From positions 56,385,660-56,449,659 of the forward strand of contig NC_051079.1 of assembly GCF_004664715.2 (NCBI RefSeq): 64,000 bases of DNA, read 5' to 3'. This DNA comes from Peromyscus leucopus. Its lineage: Eukaryota; Chordata; Mammalia; Rodentia; Cricetidae. Positions 43,983 to 55,089 of the stretch are shown here, piece by piece (the stretch's first letter is position 1; each line of letters opens with the position of its first letter). Made by a program: the position numbers and the translations under genes. The notes under the pieces are model-generated. The model was not told the origin of the DNA, did not search any database, and saw nothing but the letters and a program-made list of their open reading frames with translations.

Positions 43983-46300
43983 TGGGTTTCTCAATCCTTC
44001 CCTAATTTGTAAAGCAGCGTCTCTTCTTGCCCTTGGACTCTGAGGAAGTTTCTCTGTTGCTAGACTAAACTTGTGTGCCTTGTAGATGAGGTGCTTTCCC
44101 ACTTTGTAAATAAAATCAAGGAAACTGACAAATGACAGCATAGAATGATTAGAACAGCAAGTGTGAAAATTTTCCTTATATTGGAGCCAAGAAGCAGATA
44201 AGGAGGCTTCTCCTTTGGGATCATAGTTCAGAGCTTCTGCTTCTGAATTAAGCCAGATGATGGATCTATGGGGCCAGGAAGGTACAGTTTGCTCTGCTCC
44301 AGCTGATCTAATGATAAGGTCTATTAGAGGCCCAAGAAAAATAGGATAAAATGGAACAGGCTGTCATTTCCAGAGTTCTTAACCATGAACAAACTTGGGG
44401 GCAATTGTAAGAAGGAGAATCCAGAGGCACACATAAATCTATACGCCCAACAGGCCTCGATGTCCTCTGTCCAGCCAGAAGTGTGCTCCTGTTCCCGAAG
44501 AGACACTGTTGCATCTGTCTTTTCTGGCTTTCCCAAGCTCCAAACACAGAGTCTGCAGTGACCAAGGTTACAGAAGTGTCCCTTCTGTATCTAGGAGCTT
44601 CCCTCCGATGATGTCATTTAAATTCATTGAGCTTGTTGCCTCATTTGTGAAGAAGGACTAATAATGACTCCCTCAGTGGGTAATTATAAATGTTAAATTG
44701 CAACACGAGAAGTTATTAATTAATTACAGACATTATTATTTATAACAATGATAACAGTAGGACAGATCATTTAGCACCTAACAAATACTCAAGAGTGACA
44801 CCCAAAATACTGAATTAAAGTCAGCGTATAGGCAGCATCCCATTAGGGCAAATGGTGGTCCCATCCTGAGAGCAAAGGCCCTCTTCCGGTGATAGACTGA
44901 GGGTTTGGGGTGAGGGCTAGAGGGAGAAGGTTTGGATGTATCTGCATAGTAAGTGAAATATTTGTCAGACTTCAAGGTTATATGCACTCAAAGGAGAAGG
45001 AGTGGAGTATTTCAGTCTCAAATATGCTTGTAGTAAGACATACAGACTAAGTATTAACCCTGCATATATTACCATGCTTATCATGTTATCAGCACATAAC
45101 ATGTTCTCGCTAGGTTAAAAGTGAATAACTGAAGGCTGACACCAAGTAATGCCCTCTGACTTCTCCAATAATAAGTCCAGTTATCTTAGGAGCAAAGAAG
45201 CATTTGCTGTTGGAGTGTCAGACAAAGGATCCTATGTAATGTTTCTGTGTATGGTTAACACTCCGAAACTTAGTATGGTTGAACATACAAGGATAACAGG
45301 GAGTTGGGAATCCTGTTAGGTCAAGGGTAATAATAAAAGAGCTTGGTAATGAAATGTGGCATGCCAAGTTGTGAGGAGTTTCCACAGCAAAGACTGGAGT
45401 CTTGTGACAATCAAAACAAAAATGGAAAGTGGTTTGTTTATTGCACACATTGAATCTTTGATAGAAGGAAGCATATGAAGCGCAAGCCTTTTCCTCTGAG
45501 AGGAACTAATTTTCCTGACTATTATTTGAGAAATACTGAAAGCCATGAGCTCGCTTCCTTCTCCTTTTCCATGTCTGCTCTTGACCCCTGACCCACCTCA
45601 TCAATGTACCTTACACCCTAACGATAGCAGTTTTACTTTGCTCTCACCATGCCTTCTAACTCAGAGTTGCTAAGGTTTGTAAGAGGAAGTGAGTAGTTCT
45701 TTAGAGGATTCTCTATTCTTTCTATTCATAGCACAGCTCAAATTTACCCTTCTGACACCTCTTCTCATTAGGCTGGGTCTGTTACACCCCTACCCTATCA
45801 ACAAGTCAGACTATCTGCACCCATGAGTTATGATGACTTAGCAATCAGTTCAGGACGATCATTTCTTCTGGCTCGTTTTTCTCCTTTTTGAAGAGAGGAC
45901 ACCTTTTTGGACCACCCCTCTTTGTAGTAAATGCCATGGTGCCAGGGCAAGCTCAGGTTACCTTCCTATAAGTAAGAAAACATTATTCAAGAGGGATAGC
46001 TAACTTGTTCACTAGGGCCCCATAACAACATCCTTTTGTTCAGGTAGACAGCCCTTCCTTCAAGGACACATAACTAAGGGAGTAGAATGTGGAATGGAGT
46101 TGACTCCATTTGTCCCTTTATACTTACCCAGCCAGGCTACTGTACCTGTGCACACTACATGACCACTATAGCTCTAGATATGATTCCTAAGGCATTTCTC
46201 AACCTGACGTGGAAAACACAAAATCTTCCTTAGTTCTTCCCAGTGAAACTTGAATTTCTTTCCTTCAAACTCAATTAATGTTCTGTTTGACACACAACTA
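43983..46300. other. Unique non-coding DNA
   Basis: A long repeat-poor interval. Frames of 67 to 85 codons overlap on the minus strand near 44308-44565 and 45218-45546 and show no domains. A TTAATTAATTA core lies at 44716-44726. No exon is supported. Confidence 0.5.
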
Positions 46301-46377
46301 CTTCTTCTTCTCCTCCTCCTCCTCCTCCTCCTCCTCCTTCCCCCTTCTCTCTCTCTCTTCTCTCTCTTCTCTCTTCT

Positions 46378-46412
<35 letters not shown>
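46301..46412. repeat. 112-bp uninterrupted polypyrimidine tract
   Basis: CTT, TCC, then TCTC units with no purine on the plus strand for 112 bases. Mirror-symmetric TCTC segments make intramolecular triplex (H-DNA) possible. The poly-L/S/R/E frames are artefacts. Confidence 0.97.
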
Positions 46413-46413
<1 letters not shown>

Positions 46414-46416
<3 letters not shown>

Positions 46417-46556
46417 TTTCCATGACAGGGTTTCTTTGTGTAACAGGCCTGGCTGTCCTGAAAACTCGCTCTGTAAACCAAGCTGCCTACAGATCTGTAG
46501 ATCACCTCTGCCTTCTGAATGCTGAGATTAAAGGCATGCACCACCACCGCCCAACA
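46414..46556 (-). repeat. B1 SINE
   Basis: The plus strand has 'catgacagggtttctttgtg', 'ggctgtcctgaaaactcgct', 'gaatgctgagattaaaggca' and 'tgcaccaccaccgccc', the reverse of a B1. The pyrimidine tract lies at its tail, as expected if it grew from the SINE's A/GA-rich tail. Confidence 0.85.
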
Positions 46557-47234
46557 ACACACAGCTTCTTATAGTGACTCTACTTGCCTAACCCATTCCT
46601 ATGGTTATGAGACTCAGCCATTTGCCTATTTCTAAAGACTTTTAATTACCTTTTTCTGCTCCCAAATTATTCTGTTAGGTTACTGAGTGAATACGCACCA
46701 GAAAGTTTAATGAGATTCCACCATTTTCTTCATTAGTCTAACTTTTCATAATGGTCAAAAGAATTGTAATTGTGCAGAGAGACTTTCTGTTCATCAACAT
46801 GGTAGATCCCAAGACAGAATTGATTTTTGTGGGGTAGAGATTGGAGTTAAGTCTAGACAGACTGTGTGGCTGATTTTTAGATCAAGGTTTCTTGTTTTGT
46901 TTTATTTTTCCATAAAAGAATGTCCCTTAACTGGCTAACTAATTAGAAAGAAGTCTTTGTGTAAGCTTAGCGTGTTCTACTTGGAGAAGGATTAAAAGAA
47001 CTCTGGGTTGAACTTCATTCTGCTCACTGTGACTCAGAATGTGGGGCTAGTTTTCTCTGAAATAGTGGAAACTATAAAATCAGGGAGTTGCTTACTCAGG
47101 GCCAAACTTCGAGGAGTGTGGTGCCAGGTCTGCTGCTGATGTGTGCCACTGGGTACGCTCATGATTCATTGAAGTGCGTACTGATTAAAGAGCATCACCC
47201 CTCTTATGGCTTGATTGCAGAATCACTTATTTGA
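46557..47234. other. Unique non-coding DNA
   Basis: No family, exon or motif cluster is recognised. Confidence 0.5.
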
Positions 47235-47552
47235 TAAGTACTTGGTCCCCAACTAGTAACATTGTTTTCAAAAGTTATAGAGCCCTTAGGTCCTGGGATG
47301 TAGCTAGTGATTGTAGGCTGCCAGGTACAGGCTTTAGAGGTTCATAATCCAGACCTGCTTCTACTGTGGGCTTCTGTTTCCCAATCCACCTTGATGTGGG
47401 CAACTTCCACCACATGACAAGTCTGCCTAGAGCTCTGCCATGCCTTCTCCACATGATGACCCAAAACAGTGAGCCAAAATAATCCTCTCCTGCCTTAGTT
47501 TTACTTTTGTTATTGTTGTCATGGCAACAAAAAAAGGACTATCAGTTTCTTT
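47235..47552 (-). repeat. Lx-lineage L1 3' fragment
   Basis: Plus strand has 'tagagcccttaggtcctggg', 'ggctgccaggtacaggcttt', 'gggcttctgtttcccaatcc', 'tgatgtgggcaacttcc' and 'gtgagccaaaataatcc'. It ends 'gttgtcatggcaacaaa'. This is a subfamily of the same rodent repeat in reverse. Confidence 0.7.
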
Positions 47553-47584
47553 AGTATCCTTTTAGGTTTTTCTCAACTAAGAAA

Positions 47585-47759
47585 AAGGGGTCTAGCTGAC
47601 TGATGAGAGTTCCAGGCTCAGAGAGAGATCCTGTTTCAAAGGATAAGTAGAAAATAATGGAGGAAAACACCTGAGTTTACCTGATTTCTACACATGCATA
47701 TCTGGGTGAGCACACTTACAGGCATATACCACACACAAGCATACATACACCTGTACATA

Positions 47760-47760
<1 letters not shown>
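47585..47760 (+). repeat. B4-type SINE tail
   Basis: Reads 'gagttccaggctcagagagag', 'atcctgtttcaaagg', 'gaggaaaacacctgagttta' and then CA-rich words. This is the 3' part of B4 leading into the CA repeat. Confidence 0.5.

Positions 47761-47765
<5 letters not shown>

Positions 47766-47824
<59 letters not shown>
47766..47824. repeat. (CA)29 microsatellite
   Basis: A perfect CA run at the end of the B4 tail. Confidence 0.97.
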
Positions 47825-47825
<1 letters not shown>

Positions 47826-47841
47826 AAAACAATCAGAAAGT

Positions 47842-47883
47842 GAAAGAAAGAAAGAAAGAGAAGAGAAGAGAGAAGAGAGAGAG

Positions 47884-47914
<31 letters not shown>

Positions 47915-47916
47915 AA

Positions 47917-47956
<40 letters not shown>

Positions 47957-47969
47957 GAAAGAAAAGGGA
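47842..47969. repeat. 128-bp uninterrupted polypurine tract, (GAAA)n
   Basis: All-purine on the plus strand: GAAA units, a GAGAA patch, then more GAAA. It has triplex potential and is a frequent site of length change. Confidence 0.97.
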
Positions 47970-48108
47970 TCCAGGTGGTGATGATGTATGCCCTTAATCC
48001 CAGTACTCAGGAGGCAGAGGGAGCATATTTCTGAGTTCAAGGCCAGCCTGATCTACAGAACAAGCTCCAGGATAGCCAGGGTTACACAGAGAAATCCTGA
48101 CTTGGAAA
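47970..48108 (+). repeat. B1 SINE
   Basis: Contains 'ccaggtggtgatgatgtatgc', 'ccttaatcccagtactcagg', 'gttcaaggccagcctgatct' and 'agggttacacagagaaatcc'. It is a B1 inserted between two purine tracts. Confidence 0.85.
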
Positions 48109-48111
48109 TCC

Positions 48112-48129
48112 AAAAAGAAAGGAGGAGGG

Positions 48130-48207
<78 letters not shown>
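48112..48207. repeat. 96-bp polypurine tract, (GA)n
   Basis: AAAAAGAAAGGAGG followed by a long perfect GA run, uninterrupted purine to 48207. It lies on the A-rich tail of the B1. Confidence 0.97.
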
Positions 48208-48212
<5 letters not shown>

Positions 48213-48566
48213 AAAGGAGGAACGTCCAGTCTTTCAGACTGTCCACACAAGACATGTGCAGGGCCCATCTCAAGGTGTTATCTGTCTAAATGCTTCTTGA
48301 AAAGACAGGCATACTTAAGTGTTTGAACCTTGAGATCCTATACATTCAGAGAGTTCTTTCCTAAGAGTTGGTCCTCCTGAAGCTCTGACTTCTCCATCCC
48401 AGTTCCTCAAACATTTGATTCCAAACAGTGTAAATTTAGTTGGAGAATTACCAATTGTAGTTTTTCCACCTCATCCTTGAGAACAATAAATAGAGATAAT
48501 AACTAGATGGGGATAAAGGATAGCTTAGTAGATACTTATTTTAAAAAAATTAAATTAGCCCGTTGA

Positions 48567-48790
48567 AGAGATCTCAGTGTCTCCATGTTCTTTGCAGTAT
48601 TATTTGTAGTTATCAAAAAAAAAAAAGGGTAATGACTTAAATGTTCATCAGTGGATGAATGGATAAAGAGATGTGGTGCCTATATACAAAAGAGTACTAA
48701 TCATCCACGTCATTCATAGCATGCATGAACCTTGTGTTAAGTAAAAATAGTCCTGACACAAAAACAAATACCACACTACCTTAGCGTTAT
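48567..48790 (+). repeat. Ancient L1M 3' fragment
   Basis: Keeps 'atttgtagttatcaaaa', 'gacttaaatgttcatcagtggatgaatggataaag', 'gatgtggtgcctatataca' and 'gcatgaaccttgtgttaagt'. This is the well-known L1M 3' order. No ORF is intact. Confidence 0.8.
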
Positions 48791-48959
48791 GCTCTCTAAA
48801 AGGGGTGAGTTCAGCTTTTCTGTGTGGGAGGCAAAGGCTAAAATTGTCCTTTTATCTGGTCTCAGCCTTCTAACTTTGAGTAATGGACAATAACAGCACA
48901 GAGCCACCATCAAAACAGAACTCTCGTCACTAACCGTCTACCGCAAGTCCCACTTGTAA

Positions 48960-49470
48960 AGGACTTGGGTGGCCTTGCTTCTGGGGTTTTGCCAGGCTGT
49001 ATCCACTCAGCAGTCTGGGGGAGATGAAATCTGGTGCCTGCCAGACTTGCACACTGCTGGTGTTGTAATTTGGGGGTCAGGTTGCCGCTCCACTCTCAGG
49101 GTCTTGCTTGGCATCACTGTGGTGGCCCTCTTCGTGCATCGCTGTCCATGTGACAGGTTCCTTCATAGGTGCTTAGAATGTTAGATGCATCTTTCGAGTT
49201 GTAGGAGGAGGTAATCATGCTCAGCATGGCTCTGCATGTTGGCAGATCCGGCTCTTGGAGACATCATCAAGACTTTCCGCTATCAAGGCCTCCCATCTGT
49301 ACACTATGGAACTAGGCACAAGCTGCTCCTGTACCTGATATGAGGTATGACTGTCACATCCATGGGGCTCTCTGACAGGTGCTAGAAGCAGGGGCCCCAG
49401 AACAGCCTTGGGTCCCTCAGGCACTTTTTGGCAAACCTTGTTCTCAGAGACCTGGGTTATCTGGAAGGGC
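48960..49470 (-). other. Unidentified GC-richer segment, possible retrocopy
   Basis: A 500-base stretch with higher GC and codon-like texture than its neighbours. The minus strand has a 67-codon frame (49221-49424) and further frame-broken coding-like phrases. I cannot name a parent gene and see no poly-A tail, so this is only a possible processed pseudogene or unknown repeat. Confidence 0.25.
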
Positions 49471-49564
49471 TAAGAAATAGATCATTCTCCCATTGCTGGG
49501 GTGAACAGAGCTATATGAATGTCTTGGTAATTTAATCACACTTTTAATATCCACCGGAAACATA

Positions 49565-50015
49565 TTTTAATATAATATTGTTATTAATTCTTGGAGAATT
49601 TTGTTGACTGTTTTGTCATCTTCAACTCTAACTTCTCTTAGACCTACCCTCCAACTCTTCACCCTCTCCCGACTTTGTGTCCCCCATCTCTCTTTTTCCC
49701 CTACCAAGTGCAATTTGTGCTGCCCATATATTCCTGGGTAGAGGGATATTCGCTGGAGCATAGTCAACCTATCAGGAGCAATAGCTTGACAGAAAACTGG
49801 CTCTTGCTTCCCCAGGAACCATTATCTATTAATTTCTCCTCAGTTGGATGTGGGGAAGACCTCTTCCTCATCTGCGCTAGCATGTCAACTGGCTTGTTCT
49901 TGTGCAAGTCTTATTCAGATAACTTGAGCTGCTGTGAATTTGTGGGTGTAACAGTCCTGCTGTGTCCAAAAGATGCTATAAAACAGTGTTTCGTTGAGAT
50001 AGACTTTTAACCTGT
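49565..50015 (+). repeat. L1 (Lx-class) 3'UTR fragment
   Basis: Reads 'ctctaacttctcttagacct', 'aagtgcaatttgtgctgccc', 'atattcctgggtagagg', 'gagcatagtcaacctatcag', 'tgacagaaaactggctctt' and 'gtgggtgtaacagtcctgc'. This is the L1 segment that lies just upstream of the part seen at 3600-4480. The 111-codon plus frame (49675-50010) is non-genic. Confidence 0.7.
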
Positions 50016-50021
50016 AATCCG

Positions 50022-50136
50022 GGCTGACGGGAGCTCACAAGGAAGACCATACTGACCACAAAGTCATAACAATTCTCCTGTTGTAGCCTCCTCAGTGCTG
50101 GGATTACCAGCATGAGTCACCATGGTTTGCCACAAA
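50022..50136 (-). repeat. Old B1-type SINE fragment
   Basis: The plus strand has 'ctcctgttgtagcctcctca', 'gtgctgggattaccagcatg' and 'agtcaccatggtttgcc', the reverse of a B1-like core. Confidence 0.6.
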
Positions 50137-50689
50137 AGCAGTGTTAATTTTTATATAGCTAGGCTCAGCCTTTTTCAAGTCTTTCCATTTGTCTTCCTTT
50201 TAAGCATCAATTCCATCTTTAAATTGTTTCTTCCCTCCCATTTTAGTGCTCCTGGTTAAAAGCAACTTTCAATATTTTATTCAGTTCTTTTTCCTTAAAA
50301 TATCCTGGCTTACCACTTTTCATTTCTGCCCACTGAAAAATTCTAGGACATGGACAGGATTCTACCCAAGTCTTTGCAGCCGTAGTACAAGGATGGTGTT
50401 TATCTTCCTCCCAATTCTGGTTAATTTCTTTCAGAGACCTTATGGCCTTTAACTGTCCATATACCACCGCCATTCTGATCATGTCTATTTAAAGTAACCT
50501 CTAAGAAATTCCAAACTTCTTCTGAGGTCTCTTCAGAATTGTCCCAGTGCTCCATACCTCCGTACATGCACTCTAAGCTTTCCCCCCAAATTCTCCAGTC
50601 TTTATCCACTTTGCACCTTGAAAACCTCTTCTCTATTTGCAAATATTTGCTATTGCAACAGCCCGGCTTCTTTGCATCAGTTGTGCTCT
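50137..50689. other. Unique non-coding DNA
   Basis: No exon or repeat family is recognised. Frames of 68 to 79 codons overlap on opposite strands. Confidence 0.45.
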
Positions 50690-51060
50690 AATGCATTTGT
50701 GCTAGGAGCAGAGCGAGTTATAGCATAACAAAGAAGTTACCACATTTCCGGGGCTTGCAAAGTTCAGTGTCAAGATGGCAGCTTCCAGTCAGGGTCTTAT
50801 TTCTCGGTCAGTTCATGGCAGGAGGCTGAGAGAGCGTAAGTGCAATTGTGGGAGGGACTCTAACTTGGTATCTATAGGAGGCTGTTCCTATGGCAAGGAA
50901 ATTAATCTACTCATGATGGCAGAACCTTCCTGAACTAACGACCTCATGAAGATCCCCGCTGTCCACATCATTGTATTAAGTATTAATGTTCCAACATGGA
51001 CACGTTTTTTTTGGACACATCTAAACCTCAACAGGCACACACCAGCAAAAACACAGAAGC
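50690..51060 (+). repeat. Ancient L1M-type 3' segment
   Basis: 'ttatagcataacaaagaagttacca', 'tcagtgtcaagatggcagc', 'gttcatggcaggaggc', 'cgacctcatgaagatcc', 'gtattaatgttccaacatgg' and 'ggacacatctaaacctcaac' follow the order of the old mammalian family from which the rodent Lx 3' ends descend. Confidence 0.5.
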
Positions 51061-52889
51061 ATCCCTAACAGGAAGTCATAGAATGCATATATAATGGAAT
51101 TAATTATACTCCAAGGTAATGACTAGTTTGAGTTATTTCTCTAGAATAACAGAGGCAGAAGGTTGACCACCTTTGCCAGACACTGTGCTGAGTCATGTGT
51201 GATTTACATGACCTCTGGTACCAGCAGACCAATCAGCTAGCCTCAGCAATTCCATAACACACTCCCAGGACTTAGCTACAATTATTAGAAGTCCCTTCCA
51301 TGGCCACTTCAGGTTGTAGTCTACAGTTAAAATCACTGGAGACTAGTACATATTCTGATATTACATTGTTAGGTTGAGTGTTTGTTTGATGGATAATATT
51401 TTAAGATTTTTTTAGAAAAAAAAACAAACATCTATGGCCCTCATTAATCACAACCATAAATGTTCTACAGATTGAGCTTGGAGAACTTCAAGTGTTCCTT
51501 GCATTCTGTGTGGGGATGTAGAAGGATGCTAATCTTTCTAGCCCTCAGCAACTCGACTTCTCATGTATTTTACTTACCATGTATTTATAACTCATATCAT
51601 GTGTTATCTCCAATGTTCCCTGTTGGATTTCTCCACAGTAAAACCCAGAACTCTGTTACCACATTCACCCCATCCCTGATATTTCCTTGAGCAAAAAGCG
51701 GCCCTGGCAAGAAAGTTCTGGAACCTCTACCACTTACAACTCGATACCAACAAAGGAGCGCTGTTCAGAGTCATGAAAAGATTCTCAGTAGTGTGTTTCA
51801 AAGAAAGTCACCAAAGGAGGAAAAGAGAAAAGAGAGAAAAAGCACAAAGGTGCACCCACTACAAACCAAAGCATGAAAATGTATCCAAGTGTCCACGCTG
51901 AAGTTCGTATACCATACTATTACAAAGTGTGGCTTTGAAGGAGGCATCTCAGCGAGAGCTCCATAAGAGTACTCCATAAGTACTCAGAGTACTGCTTGAA
52001 AGGCTTAGGAAGGGAGGTCAGTCAAGAAAAACAACTTTTCCAAATCTTTTCCAGGGATAGCCCTGCTAGATTTTTCAGAATTTTATTATAACAGTTCTCA
52101 GAATAAAATATGACTGAAAGTGATTTTGTCTCTTATGGTTCACATTCAAGCATACCCTACTGATGCATCGTAACTGACTTGGAAGTAAGTCCAGTGCTCA
52201 GGGCTGATCTTGTGTTTAGAGATTACCCCTCATTAGGATCTGATCTTCAGTGGACCTAGGAAGTCTAGATTTGAGGGAATCCCCCTAGCAACACCTCCTC
52301 TCCCACCAACATATGCCCCCATGAAGAATGATGGATGATCAAGAGTCACAAAGAAATAGTGACCCAGTGACCTGACTGGATCCACAGAAAATCAGCTTCC
52401 TAATAGAAATCCAAGGTGTGTTCACAACTAGAAACCAAATTCCAAATTAGAAGTGGCGTTGGCACTCAATGCATGGGCTTCCTTACCCCCTTTTGGGGTG
52501 ACTTCAGTGAATGTACTTTACTTCAGTGAAGTGTACCAAGGGACACTTTCTGTAAATAGGACAATGATTTGCCTCCTTTCTGCTTTGAATAACTTTATCA
52601 TTTTTCTGTCATTGGATTAAAAAAAAAATACCAGTAACTTCCTCTCATTGGTGTCTTTAACGTTCTGTTTGGGGAAGGGAGATCCAACCTTCTAGAAGCT
52701 TGAAAGACAACAACCTTGAAGGGAATTGGGAATGCGTCTTCATTGTCAGTGGCACAGCCTGCAAACATCTCAGTGTCAAAACACTCTGGATGGAAATTTT
52801 ATAGATCCCTCAATTTTTGCCCAGTTCCTTCTTCCAGCAGCTGTGCATGGAGGAGGTGGGAACAGTCCAGCACTTGACAAACCCTTAAG
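51061..52889. other. Unique non-coding DNA
   Basis: Single-copy sequence. A weak MIR-like trace ('gccagacactgtgctgagtc') lies near 51175. A tandem 'ccataag(a)gtact' phrase is seen near 51961-51985. No exon is recognised. Confidence 0.45.
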
Positions 52890-53700
52890 TTAGACACTTA
52901 AGTAAGAACACAGTTGGCACAGATTGAACTTTCATTGACATTTAGTATTTTTGTACAATTCAGTGTAGATTTTTCTAGAACAATAATTACGGTACAGGCA
53001 TCCTTGGTCTGATTTAGCATTATGTCCCTGGGGCTTGTGAAACCCTGACACTGTTCCTCAGTAACTTGCAAAGGTCACTTGTAGCATCAGGGTCACCTGG
53101 ACTAGAATCCCTAGAGGAAGTAGGCAAGATAATGATGAACTGGTCTGGGGCCACCACTTCCTCAACTATCTTGATTGGGAAGCAATTTACTTTTACTTTA
53201 TATTCTTGCATCAATATTGTTGTCAGCATAGGTGTCAATCTATCCCCAGCTCCCTGGCAACATGTAACAGTTTTAATTTTTTTCCAGCAGATTATTTGGA
53301 AAAATACAGGCATACAGTTTCAGTTCAGAAGGCTCTCCCCAAACAAAGAACTATTTTATATGCCTTTGGAGGGCTTGCCACAGAATGAAACTTGTCAAAA
53401 GGAAATCTATTTTATTTAACTTTGTTGGAAGCTACACCGTCTCATGATGGGAGCCCCTCATTGTTAGGAGGGGTGCTAAGGAAAAAAACTGGGATTTTAA
53501 TCGTATTTTCCCTCCCCCTTTCTATTGTTGAATTCTATTTGTATTGCAGATATTGAGTTCTCGGTTCAAGTACATTCTTGTTAATAAAATAGATGGGCCT
53601 GTGTTTTCTAAATCCCTACACAGAGTCTTCTCAGATAAAAATCTGTTTGCTTACTAAATATCTATTTTCTTTGTTGTTGGCACTCTCTGCAAAGGACAGC
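52890..53700. promoter_or_regulatory. Candidate conserved non-coding block
   Basis: Repeat-poor DNA with homeodomain-like and SOX-like words (aacaataattac, ttgattgggaagcaattta, aacaaagaac) around 52975-53400. Opposite-strand frames of 97 and 117 codons (53020-53313 minus, 53066-53419 plus) overlap and lack domains. Regulatory function is inferred from texture only. Confidence 0.3.
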
Positions 53701-53943
53701 TCACTGCAGGGTGAGCCCGCAGTAAATGTCAGAGAAACCAGACAGAGGTCAGTGGAACGGCTCGATTGAACAGACCAGCAGATTGGCTCTTTTTAAAATG
53801 ACCAACAGCAAACACTATCTTTCGTCTTTGGGGGGGGTGGGGGGTGATAAATAGGGATTAGTTAAAGAAAATGGTAACACTTGTCAAACTCTTTCCCATG
53901 TTTAGGGATTGGAGCAAATGTCATTCAGCCAAATTAACCTGTT

Positions 53944-54182
53944 GTTATTTTTGTTGTTGTTGTTGGTTAGTTGTTTTTGAGACACTATGTAGCCCAGGCT
54001 AGACCGGAATTCTCACTCTTCTTTCTTCATACTCCTCAGAGTGGTAGCATGACAAGCAGGGTATATGCCGCCACACCTGACTTCATCTTCCATTCTTTTT
54101 TTCCCCCCAGAGCTGAGGACTGAACCCAGGGCCTTGTGCTCGTTAGACAAGTGCTCTGCCACTGAGCTAAAATCCCCAACCC
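53944..54182 (-). repeat. B4 (ID_B1) SINE
   Basis: The plus strand has (TTG)n, 'gagacactatgtagcccagg', a B1-like middle, then 'gagctgaggactgaacccag', 'ggccttgtgctcgttagaca' and 'gctctgccactgagct'. The last part is a well-kept ID head in reverse. Confidence 0.85.
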
Positions 54183-54189
54183 TCATAAC

Positions 54190-54352
54190 ACTTTTTTTTT
54201 TTTTTTGGGTTTTTTGAGACAGGGTTTCTCTGTATAGCTTTGCCCCTTTCCTGGAACTCACTCTGTAGACCAGGCTGGCCTGGAACTCACAGAGATCCTC
54301 CTGTCTCTGCCTTCCAAGTGCTGGGATTAAAGATGTACGCCACCACAGCCTG
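54190..54352 (-). repeat. B1 SINE, cricetid subtype
   Basis: T run, 'gagacagggtttctctgtat', 'agctttgcccctttcctgga', 'gaccaggctggcctggaact' and 'agtgctgggattaaagatg'. The 'gcccctttcctggaac' segment is the cricetid-type variant in reverse. It is recent. Confidence 0.93.
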
Positions 54353-54356
54353 GCGC

Positions 54357-54537
54357 AAGAATTTATTTGTTTTTATTTTATGTGCATTAGTGTATGTATG
54401 TCTGTGTGAGGGTGTCGGTTGCCCTGGAACTGGAGTTACAGACAGTTGTGAGCTGCCATTTGGGTGCTGGGAATTGAACCCGGGTCCTCTGGAAGAGCAT
54501 TCAGTGCTCTTAACTGCTGAGCCATCTCTCCAGTCAT
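54357..54537 (-). repeat. B2 SINE
   Basis: 'tttattttatgtgcattagt', 'ccctggaactggagttacag', 'tttgggtgctgggaattgaa', 'cccgggtcctctggaagag' and 'taactgctgagccatctctc' form a clear B2 in reverse. Confidence 0.92.
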
Positions 54538-54547
54538 AAGTTCTAAG

Positions 54548-54722
54548 GGTTTTTTGTTTGTTTGTTTGTTTGTTTTTTGTTTTGTTTTGTTTTGAGATAG
54601 AGTTTCTCTGTGTAGTTTTGGTGCCTGTCCTGGATCTCATTCTGTAGACCAGGCTGGCCTCAAACTCACAGATATCCACCTGCCTCTGCTTCCCGAGTGC
54701 TGGGAAGCAACCACCGCCAGCC
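54548..54722 (-). repeat. B1 SINE with (GTTT)n tail, cricetid subtype
   Basis: A long (GTTT)/(GTTTT) tract is the A-rich tail in reverse. It is followed by 'gatagagtttctctgtgt', 'agttttggtgcctgtcctgg', 'gaccaggctggcctcaaac' and 'cgagtgctggg'. The variant 'ttttggtgcctgtcctgg' is again unlike mouse B1. Confidence 0.92.
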
Positions 54723-54915
54723 ATTCTTTTTTAAAGGGTTTTTTTTATTTTTGCCCTAATGCGATCAAGTTACATGGCCGCTCTTTGTGCTGTGTCTTCA
54801 CCCCTTACCACATTTGTCACTCAGCAAACAACAACCAGGGCTTTCCTACCAGTCTGTTTTAAATGTCTTCCTTTGAGCTGTTCCTGGCTTTTGAGACTTT
54901 CATTTAAACATAGTT

Positions 54916-54986
54916 AAAAGAAAAGAAGGAAGGAAGGAAGGAAGGAAGGAGGGAGGGAGGGAGGGAGGGAGGAGAGGAGAAAGAAA

Positions 54987-55039
<53 letters not shown>

Positions 55040-55047
55040 AGAAAGAA
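54916..55047. repeat. 132-bp polypurine tract: (GGAA)n, (GGGA)n, (GAAA)n
   Basis: No pyrimidine on the plus strand for 132 bases. About six tandem GGAA units come first, then GGGA, then GAAA. The GGAA part is an array of ETS-core sites. The whole tract is triplex-prone. Confidence 0.97.
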
Positions 55048-55089
55048 TCATGCATTTTCCTACCTTCGTAGAAAGCTTGAGCCTGCCAA

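Noticed and set aside
46174..48326. Frames rich in R/E/K or S/L/F near 46.3 and 47.9-48.3 kb
   Set aside because: Translations of polypurine and polypyrimidine tracts.
53830..53845. G8-T-G6 run as a G-quadruplex
   Set aside because: Too few separate G-tracts for a confident quadruplex. The 35955-35980 site is much stronger.
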